Origin: Bacteroidia bacterium
GTDB taxonomy: Bacteria; Bacteroidota; Bacteroidia; Cytophagales; Cyclobacteriaceae
NCBI GenBank assembly: GCA_030425425.1
Contig: JAUIAO010000017.1
Span: forward strand, 30,405-94,404
DNA length: 64,000 nucleotides
Direction: 5' to 3'
Shown here: positions 1 to 8,465 of the stretch, piece after piece
Layout of the letters: each line of letters opens with the position of its first letter
Numbering within the stretch: the stretch's first letter is position 1
Program-made: the position numbers and the translations under genes
Notes under the pieces: generated by a model
Seen by the model: the letters and a program-made list of their open reading frames with translations, nothing else
What the model was told of the DNA's origin: nothing
Database searches by the model: none

Positions 1-1272
1 GACATCACCTTTTACGGTAGCCAGCAATATTTTGCCTTTGCTACTTGCTGCACCAGATTGCGCTTTTTCTTCCTCCAGGTACGGAATCAAATATGCCACG
101 GATTTTTTCATCACCCTGGCACTTTTTACCACCTGCGGCAAAAACATTTTTCCTGAGCCAAATAAATCGCCCACTACATTCATTCCATCCATCAATGGTC
201 CTTCTATGACATGAAGTGGGCGTTCATATTTCTGTCTGGCCTCTTCGGTATCTTCTTCTATATTATCTACAATTCCCTTGACCAAAGCATGTTTCAGGCG
301 CTCCTCTACCGTATTTTCTCTCCATGCATTGTCCTCCACCTTCACTTTTCCCGAGCCTTTTACCTGCTCAGCAAACGTCAAAAGTCTTTCAGTAGCATCA
401 GGTCTTCTATTGAGTAAAACATCCTCAACATGTTCCAAGAGATCTTTGGGTATTTCGTCATACACCTCGATCATCCCGGCATTGACTATACCCATATCCA
501 TTCCGGCTTTGATACCGTGATATAAAAATGCGGAATGCATCGCCTCTCTCACCACATTATTCCCTCGAAAAGAGAAGGACACATTGCTCACACCACCGCT
601 CACATGAGCTCCAGGTAGGTTATCTTTGATCCATTTGGTGGCATTAAAAAAGTCAACAGCATAGTTGTTATGATCATCTATACCCGTGGCAACAGGAAAA
701 ATATTCGGATCGAAAATGATGTCTTCAGGAGCAAAATTGACCTTCTGCACCAATAGATCATAAGAGCGCTTACAAATCGAAATCCGTCTTTCATAAGTGT
801 CCGCCTGCCCCGATTCGTCGAAAGCCATTACCACCACTGCGGCTCCATATTGCTTGATTTTCCGAGCGTGATGGAGAAATGGCTCTTCGCCTTCTTTTAG
901 TGAAATTGAATTAACAACACCTTTGCCCTGAACACATCGCAAACCCGCTTCGATAATCTCCCATTTAGAAGAGTCAATCATGATTGGAATCCTGGCGATC
1001 TCCGGTTCAGATGCTACAAGATTCAAAAACTTAACCATAGCACTCACTCCATCCAGCATTCCTTCGTCCATATTCACATCCAGAATCTGTGCTCCACCCC
1101 TCACCTGATCAAGCGCCACCTCTAAGGCTTCATCATATTTTTCTTCGAGTATGAGTCGCTTGAATCTCGCTGACCCTGTCACATTGGTTCTTTCTCCAAC
1201 ATTCACAAAGTTGGTTTCCGGTGTGATAATTAGCGGCTCAAGGCCAGAGAGTTTTAATGGTTTGATTGTCAT
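1..1272 (-). CDS. metH: Cobalamin-dependent methionine synthase, C-terminal part (pterin and B12 domains), cut by window edge
   Basis: Transfers a methyl group from methyltetrahydrofolate through cobalamin to homocysteine. Translation from the ATG at 1272 runs open to base 1. The N-terminus has the pterin-binding domain signature ([14 protein letters not shown] near residue 25, then [19 protein letters not shown], and [13 protein letters not shown]). The last visible residues read LLATVKGDV, the point where the B12-binding DxHxxG loop should begin, so the cobalamin and activation domains lie outside the window. The homocysteine domain is missing and is encoded as a separate protein at 2234-3235. 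MetH is normally a single chain of about 1200 residues; two-gene forms are known in Bacteroidota. It is presumably in one SAM-riboswitch-controlled operon with that gene. Confidence 0.93.
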   Translation of the reverse strand, partial: MTIKPLKLSGLEPLIITPETNFVNVGERTNVTGSARFKRLILEEKYDEALEVALDQVRGGAQILDVNMDEGMLDGVSAMVKFLNLVASEPEIARIPIMIDSSKWEIIEAGLRCVQGKGVVNSISLKEGEEPFLHHARKIKQYGAAVVVMAFDESGQADTYERRISICKRSYDLLVQKVNFAPEDIIFDPNIFPVATGIDDHNNYAVDFFNATKWIKDNLPGAHVSGGVSNVSFSFRGNNVVREAMHSAFLYHGIKAGMDMGIVNAGMIEVYDEIPKDLLEHVEDVLLNRRPDATERLLTFAEQVKGSGKVKVEDNAWRENTVEERLKHALVKGIVDNIEEDTEEARQKYERPLHVIEGPLMDGMNVVGDLFGSGKMFLPQVVKSARVMKKSVAYLIPYLEEEKAQSGAASSKGKILLATVKGDV

Positions 1273-1284
1273 TCAGTTTTAATT

Positions 1285-1316
1285 AAGTCAATAGTCGATA
1301 GTCGATGGACAACAGT
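1285..1316. repeat. Degenerate GTC(A/G)ATAGTC-type tract
   Basis: Short AT-rich tract made of imperfect repeats of AGTC(A/G)ATAGTCGATGGACAA type, between the two genes. Similar tracts stand at about 1790-1832 and 2185-2232, so all three gene junctions in this interval carry one. The three tracts resemble each other but not the flanking coding DNA. Confidence 0.55.
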
Positions 1317-1330
1317 TTTTAAATCTCAAA

Positions 1331-1786
1331 TCACATGACCACCTGCCAGTTATCATCCAGGTTTCCAGAGGCCCAGTCACGATATTTCTCCTCTCCTCCT
1401 CTCACAGACCAATCTGAATCAATCGTAAGCTTAGAACTGATACCTCCTCTTGGGTTGCAATTCATTACAATCCTCAATCTATCCGGATCATAAACTTCCA
1501 TCATATGATCGTAGAAAATATTGATCAATCGCTCATAAGAAACAGTGATATCTCTTAAATGAAAGACATATTGTTTCAAGGATTTGAGTTCGATAATGCG
1601 CTTTTTTGGATAAAAAGTTAAATAGACATTCGCAAAATCAGGTTGCTCTTTAACACCCAAAAAGGTGAATTCTGGAATCTTGATTTTAATTTCGTACGCA
1701 TCCTTGGAAGGATTTGGAATCGACTTTAAAATTGATTTGTCTATTGCGTGATATAATTTGGTTTCTGACATTGTCTTTATTTTCAT
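1331..1786 (-). CDS. QueF-like (7-cyano-7-deazaguanine reductase fold) protein lacking the catalytic Cys
   Basis: The 151-residue protein aligns by eye over most of its length with unimodular QueF, the NADPH-dependent nitrile reductase that makes preQ1 for queuosine. Shared landmarks are IPxPxxxxYEI (23-33), PEFT (38-41), QPDFA (48-52), ELKSLKxY (66-73) and NPRGGI (111-116). The family's nucleophilic Cys, between PEFTxL and QPDFA, is replaced by Gly44 with a one-residue deletion, and the His of the FHE substrate motif is Tyr84 (SYE). The general acid Asp50 and Glu85 remain. A classical thioimide mechanism therefore looks impossible. Met6 (1771) is an alternative start. It lies between the two metH genes. 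True function unknown; automated pipelines may call it QueF or GTP cyclohydrolase. Confidence 0.75.
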   Translation of the reverse strand: MKIKTMSETKLYHAIDKSILKSIPNPSKDAYEIKIKIPEFTFLGVKEQPDFANVYLTFYPKKRIIELKSLKQYVFHLRDITVSYERLINIFYDHMMEVYDPDRLRIVMNCNPRGGISSKLTIDSDWSVRGGEEKYRDWASGNLDDNWQVVM

Positions 1787-1789
1787 TTG

Positions 1790-1832
1790 TTATCGGTCGA
1801 TAGTCAACAGTCAATGGCTTAATTGTCTATTG
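1790..1832. repeat. Degenerate GTC(A/G)ATAGTC-type tract
   Basis: Second member of the tract family at 1285 and 2185, containing CGGTCGATAGTCAACAGTC and ATTGTCTATTG. It overlaps the 3' end of the four-helix-bundle gene, whose last codons (Ser-Ile-Asp-Asn) derive from it. Confidence 0.5.
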
Positions 1833-2175
1833 ATTTTCTCAATGCTTGAATCATTTTAATCAATTCTTCCAATTCGCCGTACATTTTAGCAAAAGCTTTA
1901 TCATCAATTATCTTTGGTTTTTTCACAAGATGTAAACAACCAACTACTTCAATTCCTGACCGAATAGACATCCTTAGAAATCTAGCAAATTCTTTATTGG
2001 TTTGACCTGTGGAACCTTCTGCAATATTTAAGGCAATTGAATCCCCAGCTCTTTTCATTTGAGAAGCCAGAGCGAATTTTTCATCGTCTGGAAAGGTTTT
2101 AATCAGTAAATCTATTTCACCGGTTAAATCAACAGCTTTTTGCCACACCCTCAAATTTTCAAATTTAAATCCCAT
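1819..2175 (-). CDS. Four-helix bundle protein (23S rRNA intervening-sequence protein family)
   Basis: 118 residues, all helical by appearance, matching the family first described in 23S rRNA intervening sequences: N-terminal FENLRVWQKAVDL, then LASQMKRAGDSIALNIAEGS near residues 37-56 and KEFARFLRMSIRSGIEV. Family members are about 115-130 residues and form pentameric four-helix bundles. No catalytic role is established. These genes are common in Bacteroidota, often single inserted genes flanked by degenerate direct repeats, as here, where repeat-like tracts bound both sides. Its place inside the metH operon suggests insertion rather than a methionine-related job (inference). Confidence 0.88.
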   Translation of the reverse strand: MGFKFENLRVWQKAVDLTGEIDLLIKTFPDDEKFALASQMKRAGDSIALNIAEGSTGQTNKEFARFLRMSIRSGIEVVGCLHLVKKPKIIDDKAFAKMYGELEELIKMIQALRKSIDN

Positions 2176-2184
2176 ATTTTCAAT

Positions 2185-2232
2185 TCTCTATGGACAATTG
2201 TCTGTTAACAATGGACTTACTAACAATTATTA
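2185..2232. repeat. Degenerate repeat tract upstream of the four-helix-bundle gene
   Basis: Third tract of the set, containing CTATGGACAATTGTCTGTTAACAATGG and AACAATTATTAACTA. It fills the space between the homocysteine-domain metH gene and the four-helix-bundle gene and shares the TGGACAA and ATTGTC words with the tracts at 1285 and 1790. Confidence 0.5.
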
Positions 2233-2233
2233 A

Positions 2234-3235
2234 CTACTCACTAACCGCCAACCCCCTGGGCTCATACTTAGCAGCCATATCTGCAATTGCTCGGATATGA
2301 TCGGGGGTAGTTCCACAGCATCCACCAATGATATTGATGAGACCATCCTTGAGGTACTCCTCAATCTGGGAAGCCATATCTTCGGGGGTTTCATCATATT
2401 CTCCAAATTCATTAGGCAAACCAGCATTTGGATGTGCGCTGATCTGAAAAGGAGCATTATCCGACAAAGTTTTGAGATATGGACGTAATTGTTTAGCACC
2501 AAGTGCGCAATTCAAACCTACACTAAGTAGTGGCATATGTGCAACAGAAATTAAGAATGCTTCGGTTGTCTGCCCAGACAATGTTCTACCAGAAGCATCA
2601 GTGATCGTTCCCGAAACCATGATTGGTACAACAATCCCACGTTTTTGGGCTTCTTCATCTATCGCCATCAATGCTGCTTTAGCATTAAGCGTATCAAACA
2701 CCGTTTCTACCAATAATAAATCAGCTCCTCCATCCAGTAATCCTCGCACTTGTTCCTGATATGCTTCGAAAAGCTCCTCAAATGTTACAGCTCTGAATCC
2801 TGGATCATTCACGTCTGGTGAAAGTGAGGCTGTTCTATTGGTTGGCCCAATGGAACCAGCAACAAACCTTGGTTTATCCGGCTCACTTTTAGTGAATTCA
2901 TCAGCTACATCCCTGGCCAGTCTGGCGCTTTGATAATTCAGGTCATAAACCAAATGTTCCAAACCATAATCTGCCTGAGCTATTCGTGTACCGCTGAATG
3001 TATTGGTCTCGGCGATATCCGCTCCTGCCTTGAAGTATTCGGCATGAATGGCTTTGATTACATCCGGTCTTGTGATAGAGAGCAAGTCATTGTTTCCCTT
3101 CAAATCAGATGGATGATCCTTTAGCTGTTCATTCCGAAAATCTTCTTCTTCCAGTTTGTACCGCTGAATCATGGTACCCATTGCACCATCTAGTACTAAA
3201 ACCCGCTGCTGAGCTATTTCTTGTAGCTTGTTCAT
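2234..3235 (-). CDS. metH: Methionine synthase homocysteine-binding domain protein
   Basis: 333-residue homocysteine S-methyltransferase TIM barrel, equal to the N-terminal domain of MetH. Visible marks are [20 protein letters not shown] near residue 15, [14 protein letters not shown], and the zinc-binding cysteines in [16 protein letters not shown] and [11 protein letters not shown]. The glycine-cysteine pair followed by TTPDHI is the classic C-terminal zinc motif. It has no pterin or cobalamin domain; these are in the gene ending at the window start. Together the two chains should rebuild MetH. The gene is first in its operon, directly behind a SAM-I riboswitch, so it should be repressed when SAM is plentiful. 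Confidence 0.93.
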   Translation of the reverse strand: MNKLQEIAQQRVLVLDGAMGTMIQRYKLEEEDFRNEQLKDHPSDLKGNNDLLSITRPDVIKAIHAEYFKAGADIAETNTFSGTRIAQADYGLEHLVYDLNYQSARLARDVADEFTKSEPDKPRFVAGSIGPTNRTASLSPDVNDPGFRAVTFEELFEAYQEQVRGLLDGGADLLLVETVFDTLNAKAALMAIDEEAQKRGIVVPIMVSGTITDASGRTLSGQTTEAFLISVAHMPLLSVGLNCALGAKQLRPYLKTLSDNAPFQISAHPNAGLPNEFGEYDETPEDMASQIEEYLKDGLINIIGGCCGTTPDHIRAIADMAAKYEPRGLAVSE

Positions 3236-3282
3236 TATTATTCATTTAGCACACTTAACAGGAGAAAGGTATCAGATAGGAT

Positions 3283-3405
3283 CACTTATCTCTTCTCTTC
3301 CCGATTGCAATCGGAAGAGATGGGAGTTGGCACCGAAAACCCGTCAAAGGTCAGGTTGCCAAGGCTTCTTCGGGCCCAATCCCTCAGCCTTTCTCGATAA
3401 ATGTG
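3283..3405 (-). promoter_or_regulatory. SAM-I (S-box) riboswitch
   Basis: Reading the minus strand, the segment has the S-box core in order: TTATCGAGAAAGGCTGAGGG, GGCCCGAAGAAGCC, TTGGCAACC, then AGGTGCCAACTCC-like (GGTGCCAACTCCCATCTC) and a closing GAGATAAGTG that pairs with CACATTTATC as P1. The variable P3 helix is GAAGAGATGG/CCGATTGCAATCGG-like. The aptamer ends about 48 nt before the ATG of the metH homocysteine-domain gene, so ligand-bound P1 formation probably affects transcription or translation start. S-box elements control methionine and SAM genes, which fits. Confidence 0.9.
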
Positions 3406-3486
3406 GCTGCAAATATATATGAAGGCAATCAGAATAAAAATCTAAAATTACCCTGCAAACACCTCCAAAACCGTAATTTTACCGCT

Positions 3487-4392
3487 ATGAAATTTGCAGC
3501 GATAGACATAGGATCCAATGCCATCAGACTACAAATCACCAAAGTACTGGAATATGAAAGTGTCATCACATTCAAGAAACTTGAATATGTCAGATTCCCT
3601 CTGAGGCTTGGGCATGATGTTTTCGTGGATGGTAGGATTGGAGAAAAAAAACAAGTTGGATTCATGAGGCTGATGACAGCCTACAAAAACATGATTGATC
3701 TCTATGAGGTAGATCATCTCTATGGTTGTGCTACTTCTGCAATGCGTGAATCTTCAAATGGAAGAGATTTGGTTAACCTTGTTCAGGAATTAATCGGTCT
3801 GGAAATCAATATTATTTCCGGCAAAGAGGAAGCTGAAATGATCAATAAGGTGATTAGCCTCAATCTGGAAGATCAAGCCTATTTACACATTGATGTGGGA
3901 GGTGGAAGCACGGAACTCAATGTGTATAAAAACCAAAAGAAAATCGAGTCTGAATCTTTTCCCATTGGTTCGGTCAGGCTGCTGGATCACCGGGAAGATC
4001 CCGAAACCTGGACGAATATGAAGAATTGGGTCATGGAGCAGTTTAAAGGCCACAAAGGAAAACTCACGGCCATTGGCACAGGTGGTAATATCAATAAGAT
4101 TTATGAACTGTGCTCGGAGACTAAAAAACGCATGATTTCTTTAAATGGAATTCTCAAAACTCAGGATTATTTGAAAAACTTAACTTTCGAAGAAAAGCTC
4201 AATCGACTGCAATTGAACCCAGATCGTGCTGATGTGATTGTCCCTGCCTCCGAAATATATGTGCAAGTGATGAAAGCTGCCAAAGCTACCAGGATGTATG
4301 TTCCTGACGTTGGTCTCAAAGATGGGATCAATTACATGATGTTTGAAAAGTATTACCCAAGCAGAGGAAAAGTCCTCGTAAAAAACCATTAA
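3487..4392 (+). CDS. Ppx/GppA-family phosphatase (exopolyphosphatase-like)
   Basis: Hydrolyses polyphosphate ends or pppGpp (family knowledge). The ASKHA phosphate-binding loops are clear: FAAIDIGSNAIRLQI at residues 3-17 and IDVGGGSTELNVY near 138, with GTGGNINKI near 198. At 301 residues it holds only the two actin-like domains and lacks the C-terminal HD-type region of E. coli Ppx, as is usual in Bacteroidota. Start is placed at the ATG at 3487, because an upstream in-frame start at 3403 would put 28 non-conserved residues over the opposite-strand riboswitch. Ppk1, the polyphosphate-making enzyme, is 24 kb away on the other strand. Which substrate it prefers cannot be read from sequence. 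Confidence 0.88.
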   Translation: MKFAAIDIGSNAIRLQITKVLEYESVITFKKLEYVRFPLRLGHDVFVDGRIGEKKQVGFMRLMTAYKNMIDLYEVDHLYGCATSAMRESSNGRDLVNLVQELIGLEINIISGKEEAEMINKVISLNLEDQAYLHIDVGGGSTELNVYKNQKKIESESFPIGSVRLLDHREDPETWTNMKNWVMEQFKGHKGKLTAIGTGGNINKIYELCSETKKRMISLNGILKTQDYLKNLTFEEKLNRLQLNPDRADVIVPASEIYVQVMKAAKATRMYVPDVGLKDGINYMMFEKYYPSRGKVLVKNH

Positions 4393-4398
4393 CCAAAA

Positions 4399-4635
4399 AT
4401 GAATATAGTTGAACTGATTGGGTGGCTGGGAGCCACACTCTTATTGAGCGGGTTTACGCTTAATATTTTAGGAAAAATCACCGCCGCTTCCACCACCTAT
4501 TTAATACTTAATGTACTTGCTTCTGGATTATTACTCTATAATGCATGGGCAGTAGAGTCTTACCCTTTCGTGGTAGTGAATGGGTTTTGGGTAGGAGTAT
4601 CATCGTTTAAACTGGCACAGAAAAGTTTGAACTAA
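4399..4635 (+). CDS. Small three-helix membrane protein, CBU_0592-like
   Basis: 78 residues with three hydrophobic segments (about 5-23, 29-48 and 55-72). The pattern IGWLGATLLLSGFTLN followed by YLILNVLASGLLLYNAWA resembles the CBU_0592-like family of tiny membrane proteins, distantly related to SemiSWEET-like triple-helix bundles. The gene starts 6 nt after the phosphatase stop codon and is probably co-transcribed with it. No function is known. Confidence 0.7.
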   Translation: MNIVELIGWLGATLLLSGFTLNILGKITAASTTYLILNVLASGLLLYNAWAVESYPFVVVNGFWVGVSSFKLAQKSLN

Positions 4636-4683
4636 ATATCCGGCACTGACAAAAGTCATACATAAGCATTTGATGAGTTTAGG

Positions 4684-4691
4684 TATTTTTG
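4684..4691 (+). promoter_or_regulatory. Bacteroidota-type -7 box upstream of globin gene
   Basis: TATTTTTG matches the Bacteroidota -7 consensus TAnnTTTG and lies 25 nt before the globin ATG. No convincing -33 TTTG is found at 19-21 nt spacing, so the call is tentative. Confidence 0.35.
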
Positions 4692-4716
4692 GTCTTGCAC
4701 CTAACCTATTTCACCA

Positions 4717-5124
4717 ATGACAAACATCAAACCTGTCATTAACAGTTACCTTCATTGTCTGGAAAAAGAAGGTTTTCTGGATCGATTCTATGAGCTATTC
4801 CTGACCGCAGATGAACGAATTTCAGATATGTTTTTACTAGTCGATTTTGATAAACAGAAAGAATTACTCAGGAAAGGAATCATGACCATTCTGACCTATT
4901 TGGACCATGAAAGTCTGGCTGGAAAAATAACTATCAAGAGGTTAAGAGAAACACATGGATCGCGAGGAATGAACATCTTACCAGAATATTATGAAATATG
5001 GAAATCATGCCTCATTCAAGCGGTAGAGGAGTATGATCATGAGTTTTCGGATGAAATTAAAGCAGGCTGGCAGAAGGTATTGAATGAAGGAGTGAGCTTA
5101 ATGCTAGAAAAAACAGGAATCTGA
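4717..5124 (+). CDS. Single-domain globin-like heme protein
   Basis: 135 residues with the globin helix pattern. RETHGSRGMNILPEYYEIW at about 77-95 matches the F-helix region of flavohemoglobin-type globins (HxxxGV..EHY), making His80 the likely proximal heme ligand. The G-H region follows as EYDHEFSDEIKAGWQKVLNEG. The typical N-terminal segment with FYxxFL and PxxxxxFF-like packing is recognisable but weak (FYELFLTADERISDMF). No reductase domain is present. Family roles are oxygen or NO binding or sensing; which one applies here cannot be told. A promoter-like box precedes it, so it is probably a single-gene unit. Confidence 0.75.
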   Translation: MTNIKPVINSYLHCLEKEGFLDRFYELFLTADERISDMFLLVDFDKQKELLRKGIMTILTYLDHESLAGKITIKRLRETHGSRGMNILPEYYEIWKSCLIQAVEEYDHEFSDEIKAGWQKVLNEGVSLMLEKTGI

Positions 5125-5222
5125 ATCAAATAATATTTCACATAAACCAATTTTATTATGTATAATTCAATTGTAAAAAATATTTTCATACAATGAGGTT
5201 TCGTAATATAAACTTGAGGCAA

Positions 5223-5909
5223 ATGACATCTACAATCCATAAGCTTTTGCTGATCTTATGCACATTAATCATTCATTTCAGCATTTCTGCACAGGCCAGA
5301 GCATTTGAAGTCTCTCTAATAAACGGTGTGACTTTAACAGCTTACAAAGTTGAAATAATTGATAAAGCAGACATTAACATACAATGGCTTTATTTATCAC
5401 TAGACAACTCTCAAACAATCCCAATTGATCAAGTAAGTTCTTTTGAGAATGAAGAAGGGTTTCATATTGTAAGAACTTTTCCAAACGACAACCCAACAAT
5501 TTATAAAAGAATTCTTGATGGCTCCATTTCTGTTTATCGTTCGTTTCAAAGGAATTTTCAAAGGCCTGAAGTAGGAGGCGGATTACGTTATGATCATTAC
5601 TCAATCTACATCTTCAATGAAGAGATCAAATTATTTGATTATAAAAATCTAAAGAAAGATCTTAAGGAGTACCCCAATCTCACAACCAGGCTAAAAAAAT
5701 ACAAAAGAAAACAGATAATTAGACCTACTGGATATATAGCCTCTATCGGATTAATAGGGCTTGGCCTTTTGCAAGAAGACTCTAATCCATTCATTATCGC
5801 AGGCTTAATAGGCTTTGCTGCCACGAAAGTTTTCATAAAAAAACCTGAAGATAGGCTTTTAGAAATTGTTGACGACTTCAACAAAAAACGTCAAATAGAA
5901 CAACCATAG
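5223..5909 (+). CDS. Secreted or membrane-anchored protein of unknown function (paralogue 1)
   Basis: 228 residues. Residues 1-23 form a signal peptide (KLLLILCTLIIHFSISAQA). The mature part starts FEVSLINGVTL, has a beta-rich middle with a GGGLRYDHYSIYIF segment, and ends with two hydrophobic helices (about 170-186 and 190-206) before a charged tail. It is clearly paralogous to the next gene (FEVSLINGV, DGSISVYR/DGAISIYE, LKKDLKEYPNL/LKNDLKDHPKL). Start is chosen at 5223 because the second copy has the same Met-x-Ser-Thr start, whereas the earlier ATG at 5193 corresponds to ATA there. I do not recognise a domain family. Confidence 0.7.
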   Translation: MTSTIHKLLLILCTLIIHFSISAQARAFEVSLINGVTLTAYKVEIIDKADINIQWLYLSLDNSQTIPIDQVSSFENEEGFHIVRTFPNDNPTIYKRILDGSISVYRSFQRNFQRPEVGGGLRYDHYSIYIFNEEIKLFDYKNLKKDLKEYPNLTTRLKKYKRKQIIRPTGYIASIGLIGLGLLQEDSNPFIIAGLIGFAATKVFIKKPEDRLLEIVDDFNKKRQIEQP

Positions 5910-6272
5910 GTAAATTATGGAAATCCCTCCTCCTTTCACTGTTTATAGAACTCTTACGACCACCAACAGTCAAAAATTCATTTATAAAATCTGGTTTAAG
6001 GAAAAAATAACACCCTTTAAATGATTGATATAATTTGTACTCGATTTTTAATACTGGAATCGATATCATCGAGAATTATCCTATTCATTCGAAAAGAAAA
6101 CCTATTGTTATAAACAGCTTGTTTATAAGATCATTTGAAAAGACCAATATGAGAGGTGCATCGGTAATACTATATCAGTTGGTATTCCATTGAAAACCTA
6201 ATTTATTTGTATCATGGATTTATTAAGACTCTTTTCCATACAATAAGGTTCTGTGATATAATCTTTGGCCAA
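5910..6272. other. Intergenic stretch between the two paralogues
   Basis: 363 bases with no convincing gene on either strand. The last 45 bases (from CATACAAT near 6236) repeat the bases just upstream of paralogue 1 (from about 5189), so the duplication that made the pair included the 5' flank. The remainder is AT-rich and shows no hairpin terminator I can support. Confidence 0.6.
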
Positions 6273-7004
6273 ATGAAATCAACAATCAGTAAGCTTTTGC
6301 TCGTCTTATATACATTAATCATTCATTTCTGCATTTCCGCACAGACCAGAACATTTGAAGTCTCTTTGATAAACGGCGTAAGCTTAAGAGCTAGTAATAT
6401 TGAAATCATCAATCAAGATGAGGAAAACTGTCATTTATCTTTAGATAGGTCTCAAAATGTCCCAATCAATTTGGTCAGGGTATTTGAAAATGCTAATGGT
6501 GTGCATATTGTGAAGGATATACCCGGTAAAGGACCTTCAATTTTTAAACGACAGCTGGACGGGGCAATTTCGATCTATGAACTGACTAATAAAAGTTGGT
6601 ACCAAAGCGCTACCGGTGGAGGAGGTTTGCAAATAGAACAGCATCAACTATATCTATTCAATAATGAATTTAAAAAACTGGAAATCAGCAATCTCAAAAA
6701 TGACTTAAAAGATCATCCGAAACTATTAAAAAGACTAAAGAAATTATCTAATTATCGGCTTGCTCGAACTGCTGGATTTTTTATATCAATTGGACTAATG
6801 GGATATGGAGCTAGCCAGATGTTCGAATATACTCCTGCTCAGGGTTCTACCGAATTCAATTTCAAAATGAATCCTCCGTTTCTCAGTGGTATTATTGCAT
6901 TGTTCGGCACCATCGGTATTATCAAGAAAACAGATGACTCTATTCTCAAAATCATACAGACCTATAACTTCGAACAGGAGCTGCAAAATAAATTTGATCA
7001 ATGA
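6273..7004 (+). CDS. Secreted or membrane-anchored protein of unknown function (paralogue 2)
   Basis: 243 residues, tandem paralogue of the gene at 5223. It keeps the signal peptide (KLLLVLYTLIIHFCISAQT), the FEVSLINGVSL start of the mature part, the GGGLQIEQHQLYLF beta segment, LKNDLKDHP and two C-terminal hydrophobic helices separated by a longer loop. The copies are roughly half identical, so the duplication is old. The start at 6273 corresponds to the paralogue's. Its 3' end overlaps by 7 nt the convergent gene at 6998. Function unknown; the paired helices suggest attachment to the inner membrane with a periplasmic part (inference). Confidence 0.68.
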   Translation: MKSTISKLLLVLYTLIIHFCISAQTRTFEVSLINGVSLRASNIEIINQDEENCHLSLDRSQNVPINLVRVFENANGVHIVKDIPGKGPSIFKRQLDGAISIYELTNKSWYQSATGGGGLQIEQHQLYLFNNEFKKLEISNLKNDLKDHPKLLKRLKKLSNYRLARTAGFFISIGLMGYGASQMFEYTPAQGSTEFNFKMNPPFLSGIIALFGTIGIIKKTDDSILKIIQTYNFEQELQNKFDQ

Positions 7005-7324
7005 CCATCATGAAAATGATGATGCAGTTTTAGTTCGATCAGCGTAAAGAGAACAGCAAAATAGGAACCAAGACACAGTATATGTTGCCATACAGGATGA
7101 TGTGCCTCCAATCCACCAAAAAACTTTAACCAAACGAAATAAAAAGCTCCTATCAAAAGCTCACCCAACCCGTAAATTAGATTGGCATACGCAAATCGCT
7201 CATGGGTCTTGAGGGCCCTATCCGAACGATAACCAAAAATCCAATTTCGATTGTTTCTCAACAGAATGTTAGAAACTCCAACTATCACAAATACGATGAC
7301 TAGCTTGTATTCAAATGGCATCAT
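6998..7324 (-). CDS. Small SdpI/YhfL-like membrane protein
   Basis: 108 residues with three hydrophobic helices (about 5-20, 45-67, 76-98) and a His-rich tail (LHHHFHDGH). The stretch NWIFGYRSDRALKTHERFAYAN matches the (G/Y)xRTxxxLKxxExW motif of the SdpI family of small membrane proteins, members of which give immunity to the SdpC toxin in Bacillus. No toxin gene is visible nearby, so immunity is not implied. The His-rich end could bind metal. It is 46 nt downstream of hisB on the same strand and may be the last gene of that transcript. Confidence 0.55.
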   Translation of the reverse strand: MMPFEYKLVIVFVIVGVSNILLRNNRNWIFGYRSDRALKTHERFAYANLIYGLGELLIGAFYFVWLKFFGGLEAHHPVWQHILCLGSYFAVLFTLIELKLHHHFHDGH

Positions 7325-7370
7325 CTGACACTAGTTTAAGTTAAAAAAGTCTTGCTCAAAGATAATCAAA

Positions 7371-8465
7371 TCACAGCACACCTTTAGTACTCGGTAGATT
7401 GCTCATTTCGTCAGGATTCCGTTTCACAGCCATTTTAATCGCTTTTGCCCACGCTTTGAAAATCCCTTCTATTTTGTGGTGCTCGTTTTCTCCTTCTGCT
7501 TTGATGTTCAGATTGGATTTTGAGGTATCACTAAAAGATTTGAAGAAATGCATAAACATCTCGGCCGGCATCTCGCCGATTTTTTCTCTTTTGAAATCAG
7601 CCTCCCAAACCAGCCATGGCCTTCCACCAAAATCAATTGCTACCTGAGATAAAGTGTCGTCCATGGGTAACAGGAAGCCATATCTATTGATACCCTTTTT
7701 ATCTCCCAGTGCTTCCAAAAAACATTCTCCCAGAGCCAAAGCAGTATCTTCTATAGTATGATGTTCATCTATGTGTAGGTCTCCTCTTACCTGCACTGCC
7801 AGATCTATTCCTCCGTGCTTGCCCAGCTGATCCAGCATATGATTGAAGAAACCAATTCCTGTAGAAATATCTGTTTTCCCATTTCCATCCAGATTCACAT
7901 CGATTTTGATATCGGTTTCTTTCGTAGTTCGCTGCACTGAAGCCCTACGCGGTTTCATTATTAGAAATTCATAGATTTCTTTCCAGCTTGATGTGGTAAT
8001 AGTCGCATTAGTCACTGACTCTTCAGCAATGTGAATGCCTTTGCAACCAAGATTTTCGGCGAGCTGTATATCAGTGGTTCGATCACCTATCACAAAGCTG
8101 TTTTTGATATCGTAATCGCCTTTTAGATAATCGGTAAGCATCCCGATTCCCGGCTTGCGGTTAGGGTGATTGTCCGCTGGAAAATGTTCATCAATGTGAA
8201 TTTTATCAAAATGAACCCCCTGACTCTCCAGGGTTCTCATAATCAGGTTATGAACCGGCCAAAAAGTATCTTCTGGAAATGCTTCTGTACCGAGACCATC
8301 CTGATTCGTAACCATTACCAGTAGATAGTTTGATTCTGCCTGAATCTTTCTCAAATAGAAAAACACATCATTGAGAAAGCTCACTTTGTCAATGTGATCT
8401 ATTTGTTCATCTGCTGTCTCGTGGTTGATCGTTCCATCCCGATCTATGAATAGAATAGGTCTCAT
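7371..8465 (-). CDS. hisB: Bifunctional histidinol-phosphatase / imidazoleglycerol-phosphate dehydratase
   Basis: Catalyses steps 6 and 8 of histidine synthesis. Residues 1-165 are the HAD phosphatase (FIDRDGTI with Asp8 and Asp10, [23 protein letters not shown]). The dehydratase starts near residue 175 ([19 protein letters not shown]) with the metal-binding motifs [14 protein letters not shown] and, in the C-terminal half, [17 protein letters not shown] and [16 protein letters not shown]. Length 364 is typical for the fused enzyme of enterics and Bacteroidota. Its ATG overlaps the hisC stop by 4 nt, so translation is probably coupled. It is the last his gene here; hisH, hisA, hisF and hisI are not next to it. 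Confidence 0.96.
   Translation of the reverse strand: MRPILFIDRDGTINHETADEQIDHIDKVSFLNDVFFYLRKIQAESNYLLVMVTNQDGLGTEAFPEDTFWPVHNLIMRTLESQGVHFDKIHIDEHFPADNHPNRKPGIGMLTDYLKGDYDIKNSFVIGDRTTDIQLAENLGCKGIHIAEESVTNATITTSSWKEIYEFLIMKPRRASVQRTTKETDIKIDVNLDGNGKTDISTGIGFFNHMLDQLGKHGGIDLAVQVRGDLHIDEHHTIEDTALALGECFLEALGDKKGINRYGFLLPMDDTLSQVAIDFGGRPWLVWEADFKREKIGEMPAEMFMHFFKSFSDTSKSNLNIKAEGENEHHKIEGIFKAWAKAIKMAVKRNPDEMSNLPSTKGVL

Noticed and set aside
3403..3486. Upstream start for the Ppx/GppA gene
   Set aside because: It would add 28 unconserved residues before the canonical FAAIDIGSN start and reach into the opposite-strand SAM riboswitch.
5193..5222. Upstream ATG for paralogue 1
   Set aside because: The matching position of paralogue 2 is ATA, whereas the ATG at 5223 corresponds to the paralogue's ATG at 6273, which also starts a good signal peptide.
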